From Yoonia sp. R2331 (GTDB lineage: Bacteria; Pseudomonadota; Alphaproteobacteria; Rhodobacterales; Rhodobacteraceae): a stretch of 38,129 nt of DNA. The DNA lies in contig NZ_JBGCUN010000005.1 of NCBI RefSeq assembly GCF_041103235.1, forward strand, positions 1 to 38,129, read 5' to 3'. Below the pieces are notes generated by a model, which saw only the letters and a program-made list of their open reading frames with translations, had not been told where the DNA came from and made no database searches. This document shows, one piece after another, positions 30,229 to 36,964 of this stretch (positions within the stretch are counted from its first letter, which is position 1; each line of letters begins with the position of its first letter). The position numbers and the translations under genes are program-made.

Positions 30229-31605
30229 TCATTCTGCCGCCTGTTGCGCGGCCAGCTCATCCTGCCGCCATGTGCCCACCAGCAGCGATTTGAACGCCGC
30301 ATAGGTGGCATCAAAGGTCTCGCGCCCGCGGGCATAGGTTTCGCGGTTGAAATCGCGATAATCCGCCTCGTAGATGCCCTGCACCTGTTCCCCCGCCTGA
30401 CCGATCAGCGCCGTGAAATCCTGCCGGTGCGGCGACAACGTCTTGCCCAGATAGGCCTGCATCAGCGCCGCAAGCTCTGCCTGTTGTGACCCGTCATAGC
30501 GGGTCACAACCGCACGCACTGCATCCCATGAAAACGCCATTTCGGGTCGGCCAAGCGCGCGGGCGGCCAGGTTTTCACCGTCTTCGATGCTGGAAAACGT
30601 CGTGTGCAGCATGTCGAAAAACCGGCCCGTGCTGTCAAACTCAAGAAAACTCGCCCCCACCGGCACCAACAGGATATCCGCCGCCGCCAGACCATTGATC
30701 GTGAGGTACCCAAGGGCAGGGGGGGTATCGATAAAGACCACATCGTAGTCATCCAGCACACCATCCGCGTCCAGCACGTCGGTCAGCGCATCCCACAGCT
30801 TCCAACCGCGCCCCTGCATCCGCCAGACCGGCACCTGAAACTCGGCCCAATACAGGTTCAGCTGCGCGCCGATCAGGTCGATGTTCGGCCAATGGGTGCC
30901 CTGAATGAGGTCCGCAGCTTTGACCTTCAGCGCTTCATCCAGTGTCTCATCAAGGGGAATAGGCGCATCGCCCCGGTCAATCCGCCGCTGGTTGTCTTGG
31001 CGTAAATGCCCCGCATAATGCCGCGCCAGCAGCGGAAACACCGTCTGCCATTCATCCGTGACCTTGCCGCCAAAGATCGAGGTCATCGAGGCTTGGCTAT
31101 CGAGGTCAATCACCAGCACCTTGTAGCCATCCAGCGCCGCCGACATCGCCAGATGCGCCGCCGTGGATGTTTTGCCGACACCGCCCTTGAAATTCGCGAC
31201 CGCCACCATCTTGGCGGGCAGCCCCTTGGGGCGGTAGGGCAGATAGTCTTTGGCCTTGGATCCTTGGGCGGCAAAGAAGGCGCGCAGCCGCTGCACCTCA
31301 TCGAGGGTGAACCACTTCGCACCACCGTCCGTTTCGGTGGTGCCCTGCGGCAGTTCGGGGTTCTGTTTCAGCACGCGCCGGAAATGCGCCTGCGCCACTG
31401 GGATCAGGTAGCGGGTGATTTCCCAGGTCGAAAACCGCCGCAATTGCCGACTGCCATCTTCGGCCAATCCCCGGCCCGCCAGATCATCACGCCCCGCTTC
31501 GCAGGCACGCGCAATCTGTGCAAAACCATCCGTAGACGTGGGCCCATCCAAGGCGGCCATTGCCGCATCAGGGGTGATTTGGGCATAAAGGGGCAGGCTG
31601 CTCAT
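30229..31605 (-). CDS. parA: Plasmid partition ATPase ParA (type Ia)
   Basis: The 458-residue ParA has an N-terminal DNA-binding region of about 125 residues, a feature of type Ia ParA and RepA-of-RepABC proteins that repress their own promoter. The deviant Walker A is K-G-G-V-G-K-T (140-146), with V-I-D-L-D-S-Q-A-S (A') and F-I-D-T-P-P-A-L-G (Walker B). The start at 31605 is chosen because GGAG lies about 7 bases upstream, whereas ATGs further upstream lack a site. It precedes parB in one operon and diverges from the replication initiator gene, the usual order in roseobacter RepA-type plasmids. Confidence 0.94.
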   Translation of the reverse strand: MSSLPLYAQITPDAAMAALDGPTSTDGFAQIARACEAGRDDLAGRGLAEDGSRQLRRFSTWEITRYLIPVAQAHFRRVLKQNPELPQGTTETDGGAKWFTLDEVQRLRAFFAAQGSKAKDYLPYRPKGLPAKMVAVANFKGGVGKTSTAAHLAMSAALDGYKVLVIDLDSQASMTSIFGGKVTDEWQTVFPLLARHYAGHLRQDNQRRIDRGDAPIPLDETLDEALKVKAADLIQGTHWPNIDLIGAQLNLYWAEFQVPVWRMQGRGWKLWDALTDVLDADGVLDDYDVVFIDTPPALGYLTINGLAAADILLVPVGASFLEFDSTGRFFDMLHTTFSSIEDGENLAARALGRPEMAFSWDAVRAVVTRYDGSQQAELAALMQAYLGKTLSPHRQDFTALIGQAGEQVQGIYEADYRDFNRETYARGRETFDATYAAFKSLLVGTWRQDELAAQQAAE

Positions 31606-31644
31606 CCCGCGCTCCATGTGTTGTGTTTTGGGCAAGATACCACA

Positions 31645-31795
31645 AAACGCCGCACATGAAAGCAAAGGTTGAACATCGCCCCGATTTTCTTAGGAAATCC
31701 AGCGGTTTCCAGCCTCTAACGCGATCTGGATCAGGGAAAAGAAAAAAAGAGGTTGTTAGAATCCGTTAGTTGATGGTTACGCATGTGCGGCGTTT
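31645..31795. repeat. Split 14-bp inverted repeat in the parA promoter/origin region
   Basis: AAACGCCGCACATG at 31645-31658 is the exact reverse complement of CATGTGCGGCGTTT at 31782-31795, 123 bases apart. The left arm lies about 40 bases upstream of the parA start, where its promoter should be. The two arms could be operators bound by ParA or the initiator and bridged by looping. Confidence 0.65.
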
Positions 31796-31845
31796 CGGCA
31801 AGTCTTTGGAATCCCCGCATGAATACCGTCACCAAAACACCGCTG

Positions 31846-31911
31846 CGACTCTGAAACCCCGATGAGGCGATTCTGATCCGACGCTACAACGACTCTGATC
31901 CCCCGTTCGCC
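31846..31911 (+). repeat. Three iterons with exact 22-bp spacing
   Basis: CGACTCTGAAAC (31846), CGATTCTGATCC (31868) and CGACTCTGATCC (31890) start exactly 22 bases apart, two turns of the helix. The cores share CGAYTCTGA. A fourth, out-of-phase CTGAAACCCC lies at 31949. Such spaced repeats are initiator-binding iterons. Confidence 0.72.
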
Positions 31912-31926
31912 AGGTAGACAGGGGCC

Positions 31927-31935
31927 TGTGGATAA
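31927..31935 (-). promoter_or_regulatory. DnaA box
   Basis: TGTGGATAA is the exact complement of the consensus DnaA box TTATCCACA. It lies 16 bases after the last iteron and before the initiator gene. Its position argues against using the in-frame GTG at 31928 as the initiator start. Confidence 0.75.
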
Positions 31936-31993
31936 CTTTAGGGTGTCACTGAAACCCCGAAGTCAAAACAGGGGTGATTCCAAAGGGCAGGTC

Positions 31994-32974
31994 ATGACCA
32001 CCGCACCAGCTATGCGCGATTTTTTTGTCTGTGACATCTTTGATGCCGCGCCCAAAGGCGATCTTGGATCGATGGAACATCCGTTCTTTTCGCTCTCGAC
32101 CCGACCCGATCGCACCATCCGCCATTATCACCACAACGGGACAGAGATTACCGTCACCCCTTCGGTGCGGGGCCGTGCCACGATCCATGACAAAGACATC
32201 CTGATCTATTGCATCAGCCAGTTGATGGCGGCGCTGAACGCAGGCCGCGCAATCAGCCGCCACCTGACGCTCACCGCCCACGATCTGCTGGTGGCCTGCC
32301 GACGCGACACTGGCGGCGACAGCTACACCCGTCTGCGCGAAGGCTTTGAACGGCTCGCAGGCACCCGGATCACCACCAATCTGGTCACCGGAGAGCTGGA
32401 GACCACCACCGGGTTTGGCCTGATTGAAAGCTGGGAGATTGTGCGCCGCACCCGCGGCGGACGCATGGTCAGTGTCAGCGTCACGCTGTCGGATTGGTTA
32501 TTCCGGGCCGTGCAGGCGAAATCGGTGCTGACGCTGTCACGCGCCTATTTCACTTTGCGCAAACCGCTGGAACGGCGCGTCTATGAACTGGCGCGCAAAC
32601 ATTGCGGCAATCAGCGCGAATGGCGGATTTCAGTGGCGACCCTGCACACCAAGGCAGGCTCTGACGCGCCGGTGCGGGTGTTTCGCGCAGCGATCCGTAA
32701 GATGATCGCCGCAGATACGCTGCCCGATTATGAGCTGGCCGAGGAGGAGGGCGATATCATCCGCGTCACCCGCCGCCGCCTGATCGAAGAAACGCCCGGC
32801 CTGCCGCCCTTTGATGCCGAGACGCTGGATACCGCCCGTGCCATGGCACCGGGCTGGGATATCTATGCGCTCGAGGCGGAATGGCGCGCCTTTTGGGTCA
32901 CCTCTGGCCGTCAGCCTTTGCGCAGCCCCGGCAAGGCGTTCCTGGGCTGGCTGCGGGGCCGCGTGCAGCGCTAG
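31994..32974 (+). CDS. repA: Plasmid replication initiator (RPA/RepA family)
   Basis: The 326-residue protein resembles the replication initiator protein A (RPA) family. It has an M-E-H-P-F-F-S-L-S segment near the N-terminus, a region with D-I-L-I-Y-C-I-S-Q-L, then R-L-x-E-G-F-E-R-L-A-G-T-R-I-x-T-N and a second winged-helix half ending L-x-R-x-V-Y-E-L-A-R-K-H-C-G. ATG 31994 is preferred (AGGGCAGG upstream). A GTG at 31928 in the same frame would overlap the DnaA box. It binds origin iterons and starts replication. Divergence from parAB and lack of a repB or repC gene set it apart from repABC plasmids. Its stop codon overlaps the opposing DUF2793 stop. Confidence 0.9.
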   Translation: MTTAPAMRDFFVCDIFDAAPKGDLGSMEHPFFSLSTRPDRTIRHYHHNGTEITVTPSVRGRATIHDKDILIYCISQLMAALNAGRAISRHLTLTAHDLLVACRRDTGGDSYTRLREGFERLAGTRITTNLVTGELETTTGFGLIESWEIVRRTRGGRMVSVSVTLSDWLFRAVQAKSVLTLSRAYFTLRKPLERRVYELARKHCGNQREWRISVATLHTKAGSDAPVRVFRAAIRKMIAADTLPDYELAEEEGDIIRVTRRRLIEETPGLPPFDAETLDTARAMAPGWDIYALEAEWRAFWVTSGRQPLRSPGKAFLGWLRGRVQR

Positions 32975-33966
32975 CGCCCGGGCAGGCCGCCCAGATAGGT
33001 CAGATTATAGGTCAGCGTCTCGGTGAACCGGTTCAGGATCTGCAGCCCGCTGGTACTGGCCGCGATGACGCTGTTGCCCGCAGTGCCCTCTGTGCCGGTC
33101 AGGGTCGCGCTGCCCAGACTTTCCAGCGATGGCCCGTTGCCGATCACCGCCACCCCGGGCGAGGCACCGGTGTCATAGATCACAAAGCCCCCGTGTGACG
33201 CCAATGGATGGCCCGAGGGGGCCAACCGCAGCACAGTGATCAGCACGCCACCCGACTGACAGGGGGTCGGCAGGGTGATTACCGTATCGGGCGCCACATC
33301 CACAGCCCCCCCGGTGATCGCTGCGGCCGTGGTCATGCCACTGGTGGCATCCATACGCAGCGCTTCGGTGAAACTAGCCCCATCGGGCGAGACCTTGACG
33401 CTGAAATCATCATTGCCCGCCAACCCCATCTCGGCGCGGCCCGAAAACCCGGTCTGATACAGCAGGCTCGCGGTGTCGCCCGCATTTGCCTTGTTGATCT
33501 TCAGCTGATGCCCGGCACCCGCATTGTTCAACAGCGTGGCATCCGCCGCCACCGCCAGCTTGTTGGTGGCGTCATAGCTGGCGCCAATGCCGACCCCCGC
33601 CAGATTGTTCAGATCGGGCGCGCCCGTGGTCAGATCAGCCCAATTTGCCCCGTCATAGACCCTGATCTCACCTGCGGCGGCATCATAGGCCCGCAAGCCG
33701 GTGCGCGGCACCACATAAAGCCAGCCACCCCCGCGCCAGCTTGCGATTTCGCCTGTGCGCCCGGCCCAGGCCCCGCTGGCCCCGGCAGCCACCACCCAGG
33801 CCTGCCCCTCATTGGGGCTGCCGGGCGGGGTGGTGGTGACAAAATCCTGCACCACCAGCTGCACCAACAGGTCCAGCTGTTCGACGGCTTCGTTGTGGGT
33901 CACATGTTTCTGGGCCTGGCCCGCCTGAATATAGGGCAGGTTCAGGCTGGGCGAGGATTGGGACAT
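32971..33966 (-). CDS. DUF2793-domain protein (phage/gene-transfer-agent type)
   Basis: The 331-residue product starts at the ATG at 33966, with AGGTGG upstream. The N-terminus (L-N-L-P-Y-I-Q-A-G-Q-A-Q-K-H-V-T-H-N-E-A) and the following P-x-S-P-N-E-G-Q-A-W-V-V and G-A-W-A-G-R-x-G-E-I-A-x-W segments are hallmarks of DUF2793. The middle is a serine, threonine and glycine-rich segment like phage tail or spike shafts. The last 100 residues look beta-rich. In Rhodobacterales the family is found in phage and gene-transfer-agent regions. No other phage gene is present. It has no signal peptide. Role here is unknown; glycan binding is one idea. Confidence 0.8.
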   Translation of the reverse strand: MSQSSPSLNLPYIQAGQAQKHVTHNEAVEQLDLLVQLVVQDFVTTTPPGSPNEGQAWVVAAGASGAWAGRTGEIASWRGGGWLYVVPRTGLRAYDAAAGEIRVYDGANWADLTTGAPDLNNLAGVGIGASYDATNKLAVAADATLLNNAGAGHQLKINKANAGDTASLLYQTGFSGRAEMGLAGNDDFSVKVSPDGASFTEALRMDATSGMTTAAAITGGAVDVAPDTVITLPTPCQSGGVLITVLRLAPSGHPLASHGGFVIYDTGASPGVAVIGNGPSLESLGSATLTGTEGTAGNSVIAASTSGLQILNRFTETLTYNLTYLGGLPGR

Positions 33967-34009
33967 GGGGGTGGCCACCTTTGTTAAACCGATTTGCCGC
34001 AGGATCAGG

Positions 34010-34059
34010 CAAAGCGGTGAACGCCTGCTTGCAGCACCGTGCGGTGCCAAAGCGGTGAA
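34010..34059. repeat. Direct repeats flanking a short hairpin upstream of the fkbH-like gene
   Basis: CAAAGCGGTGAA occurs at 34010-34021 and 34048-34059, 38 bases apart. Between them GCACCGTGCGGTGCC (34034-34048) forms a 6-7-bp hairpin whose core also occurs at 5819-5834. The element lies in the 158-base divergent gap between the DUF2793 and HAD-protein genes, so a regulatory role is possible. Confidence 0.45.
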
Positions 34060-34124
34060 AAATCGCGCAACAATCGCCATGATTTGGTCAGATTGTTTCA
34101 ATAAACCTCGGCCTCAGGCATGCT

Positions 34125-35852
34125 ATGACAATTGACCGCAGTGGGACCAAAACCGTGAATATTCAGACCTTCGACAGCGTCACATCATCCGTCAAACTGG
34201 TGATCTGGGACCTTGATGAGACCTTCTGGAAAGGCACGCTTTCGGAAGAGGGCATTGAACCCATTCAGGCCCATATCGACATGGTCCGCACGCTGGTCGA
34301 TCGCGGCATCATGTGTTCGATCTGTTCCAAGAACGACTTTGATCAGGCCAAGGCGGCGCTGGAAAAGCTGGGTATCTGGGACATGTTCGTCTTTCCCCAT
34401 ATCGCCTGGTCCCCCAAGGGGCAGGCGATTGAGAAAATGGTGCGTGACATGGGGCTGCGCGACGAAAACGTGCTGTTCCTTGATGACAACCACCTCAACC
34501 TCGAAGAGGCGCAGTTTTTCAACACATCCCTGATGGCGGTTGAGGCGCATGGCGACATGACCGGGCTCTTGGCGCTGCCGCAGCTCAAGGGCAAGGATGA
34601 CAGCACCCATTCCCGCCTCGCGCAGTACAAGGTGATGGAGCAGAAGCAATCCGAACAGGCGGATGCAGGCCTGTCGAATACCGAATTTCTGAAACAGTCC
34701 GAGATCAAGATCCGCATCATCACGGACGTGGAAAACCACATGGACCGGGTGCTTGAGATCCTCAACCGCACCAACCAGCTGAACTTTACCAAGGTGCGCG
34801 CCAATACCGACGCAGAGCGGCAAGACCTCGCGGACCTCCTCGCGGTGTCGGGCATGCATGCGGGCCTGATCGAGGTGCGCGACCGCTATGGTGATTACGG
34901 CATCGTTGGCTTCTTTTGCGTGCGCACCAAGTTTTCCGGCACCACCGTGCATCACCTGGCATTTTCCTGCCGGACGCTGAACATGGGTGTCGAACAATGG
35001 GTCTGGAATTATCTGGGCCGCCCCGACTTTAAACATGTGGGGCCCGTCGCCGGTGAGCTGTCAGAGCCTGAGACGGTCGATTGGATCACCGAAGTCACCG
35101 ATTTCGACACCGGCGAGAACGAGCTGGAAGAACGACGCCTTTGTCTGGTGGGCGGCTGTGATTTGTTGCAGGTCAGCTTTTACTGCGGCACCAACCGCGA
35201 TGAATTTGTGAACAAGCAGGACGATCAGGGCATGTTGGTGCGCTATGATGACGTCGGCTTTTTCATCAACCCGCGCGATCCGCAGCTGAAACACTCCAAA
35301 CCGCTGCAACGCTTTGCGGGCTATACATTGGACGAGATGAAGGATCTGGACCGATCCCTGCGCGAGGCGGACCTGATCCTGCTGTCGATGTATTTCTCGA
35401 TCCCGTCAGACAACCTTTTCACCTATGGCGGGCAGGAATGGGGCGGCAAATATTACGCCACCATTCCGCCGCGTCGGATGAAAAAGCTGATGAAAGATCC
35501 CGATCACGCAATGCGCTTTGCCAAGGAAATGTTCCACCGCCGCCTGCCACTGGAAGAGCGGTTGGAATTGACCCGCCGCAGCTTTGAACACGCCGACACG
35601 CTGCGCGATCCTGAAACGCCGCTCTTTATTCTGTCGGCGGTGACCAAACACGGGCAACAGGCCGAACGCACGCTGGCCATGCGCCAGGGGTTCAACACGA
35701 TGTGCCGCGACTTCTGTGCGGGCCGCCCCAATACCTATTTTGTCGATATCGACACCCTGCTGGACGACGATGAATTCGCCGACAGTGACCACTACACACG
35801 CACCGGCTATTTCAAGATCGCCGAGTTCGTGAACCAGAACGCAAAATCCTGA
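34125..35852 (+). CDS. FkbH-like HAD-IIIC family protein
   Basis: The product has 575 residues. The N-terminal HAD domain has the D29-L-D31-E-T-F-W-K-G-T-L nucleophile motif, I-C-S-K-N-D (motif II) and L-F-L-D-D-N (motif III) of the HAD-IIIC group. A GNAT-like segment follows, with I-L-N-R-T-N-Q-L-N-F-T and R-D-R-Y-G-D-Y-G-I-V. The C-terminal 240 residues start with L-V-G-G-C-D and end near D-S-D-H-Y-T, suggesting an SGNH-hydrolase-like domain. Known FkbH proteins load glycerate onto carrier proteins; no carrier protein is seen here. The extra C-terminal domain suggests transfer of an acyl group to a glycan. The ribosome-binding site is weak, and a GTG at 34155 is an alternative start. It precedes an FkbM gene. 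Confidence 0.85.
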   Translation: MTIDRSGTKTVNIQTFDSVTSSVKLVIWDLDETFWKGTLSEEGIEPIQAHIDMVRTLVDRGIMCSICSKNDFDQAKAALEKLGIWDMFVFPHIAWSPKGQAIEKMVRDMGLRDENVLFLDDNHLNLEEAQFFNTSLMAVEAHGDMTGLLALPQLKGKDDSTHSRLAQYKVMEQKQSEQADAGLSNTEFLKQSEIKIRIITDVENHMDRVLEILNRTNQLNFTKVRANTDAERQDLADLLAVSGMHAGLIEVRDRYGDYGIVGFFCVRTKFSGTTVHHLAFSCRTLNMGVEQWVWNYLGRPDFKHVGPVAGELSEPETVDWITEVTDFDTGENELEERRLCLVGGCDLLQVSFYCGTNRDEFVNKQDDQGMLVRYDDVGFFINPRDPQLKHSKPLQRFAGYTLDEMKDLDRSLREADLILLSMYFSIPSDNLFTYGGQEWGGKYYATIPPRRMKKLMKDPDHAMRFAKEMFHRRLPLEERLELTRRSFEHADTLRDPETPLFILSAVTKHGQQAERTLAMRQGFNTMCRDFCAGRPNTYFVDIDTLLDDDEFADSDHYTRTGYFKIAEFVNQNAKS

Positions 35853-35889
35853 AGGCCCGTCAGAGGCCAGCACCAAGAGGCAGAAGACC

Positions 35890-36804
35890 ATGAGCAAGTT
35901 TGACCATACAGGGGGTCATGTGACACCCGTGATGACATCGAAAACCGATCTGACCTATGACGTCCTGCTGGATGAAATCGCCTGCCGCGCCAAGACATGG
36001 GCCTGGTGGCATGACGACAAGGGTGACCAACTGACCGTGAATTTCACCACCCACGGGGCGATGGAATTTGACACCAGCCACAAGGACGTCGCCGCCTGGA
36101 TGGCGGATGCCCACAAGGACGGCTGGACGATTGAACCGTTTTCCTGCCTGGTGCTGGAAACGCTGGCCGATCTGACCGGGGCGACCACGGCGCTTGATAT
36201 CGGTACACACTACGGCTTTATCTCGCAGTTCATGCTGCGCCTGCCGCAGATGACCCGCGTGGACGGGATCGAAATGAATCCCTTTGCCGCCGGTGTTGTG
36301 GCGGCCAACCATGCGAAAAACCCCGGATTAGACCCTGATAACCGCTATCATATGCATGTGGCGGGTCTGTCGGACACATCCGCGCTGAATCAAACGGTCT
36401 GGTATGAAGGCATGCGTCTGGCCTTTGAAAAGCGCGGCCGCTGGACCGAAGGCACGCTGGATATCCTCAGCTTGCGTGATCTGTGCGACCGCATCGGCCA
36501 TGTGCCTGATCTGATCAAGATCGACATCGAAGGCTGGGAAGGGCGTCTGGTCGATGACCTCAACCACATTCTGGATCAGCACCACCCTGCGGTGCTCTTG
36601 GAACTGCACTGGGACGAAATCGTCGAACGTCACGGGGCCACGCGCCGCGACATCATGATGGCCTTCCTGTCGCACGGCTATCGCTGTGGCCGGTTGCAAT
36701 GGCACCAGAAAATGCCCAAGGCCGGGTTCCTGCAAGAGGTTACGGTTGAAAACCTGGACGAGATGCTGGGCAATAAAAACCACGCGATGTTTGCGCTTTT
36801 TTAA
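35890..36804 (+). CDS. FkbM-family methyltransferase
   Basis: The 304-residue SAM-dependent methyltransferase has motif I A-L-D-I-G-T-H-Y-G-F (101-110), an acidic residue in G-I-E-M-N, and the FkbM hallmark L-I-K-I-D-I-E-G-W-E-G (208-218). FkbM enzymes usually O-methylate sugars or polyketides. It follows the FkbH-like gene by 37 bases on the same strand. In bacterial surface-glycan loci such genes are common and probably methylate sugar hydroxyls. The acceptor is unknown. Confidence 0.88.
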   Translation: MSKFDHTGGHVTPVMTSKTDLTYDVLLDEIACRAKTWAWWHDDKGDQLTVNFTTHGAMEFDTSHKDVAAWMADAHKDGWTIEPFSCLVLETLADLTGATTALDIGTHYGFISQFMLRLPQMTRVDGIEMNPFAAGVVAANHAKNPGLDPDNRYHMHVAGLSDTSALNQTVWYEGMRLAFEKRGRWTEGTLDILSLRDLCDRIGHVPDLIKIDIEGWEGRLVDDLNHILDQHHPAVLLELHWDEIVERHGATRRDIMMAFLSHGYRCGRLQWHQKMPKAGFLQEVTVENLDEMLGNKNHAMFALF

Positions 36805-36887
36805 AAGGTTTGGGCACCTCTGCCATATGGGGACCGCAGCGCTGCCTCAAAACGGCCACGCCCCTTGGCAAATTTCAGCGGCGCGGC

Positions 36888-36907
36888 GCATCACCACGTG
36901 GTGGTGC
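36888..36907. promoter_or_regulatory. Near-perfect palindrome upstream of the serralysin gene
   Basis: GCATCACCACGTGGTGGTGC is a 20-bp palindrome with one mismatched pair. It is centred about 67 bases before the serralysin ATG in the 160-base gap after the FkbM gene. The size and place suit an operator for a dimeric regulator. A pure RNA hairpin is less likely because no loop is left at the centre. Confidence 0.45.
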
Positions 36908-36964
36908 AGCGGCAACATGATATGACGCGCCTCAAACGGCGGCAGCAGGATAGGGCAGGCCTTC

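Larger units (their letters stand above)
31606..31993. other. Probable origin of replication (parA-rep intergenic region)
   Basis: These 388 non-coding bases between the divergent parA and rep genes hold a split 14-bp inverted repeat, an A-rich stretch (31735-31752), three 22-bp-spaced iterons (31846-31911), a perfect DnaA box (31927-31935) and a further CTGAAACCCC copy at 31949-31958. Iterons beside a DnaA box and an AT-rich segment are the classic layout of an initiator-controlled plasmid origin. Confidence 0.8.
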
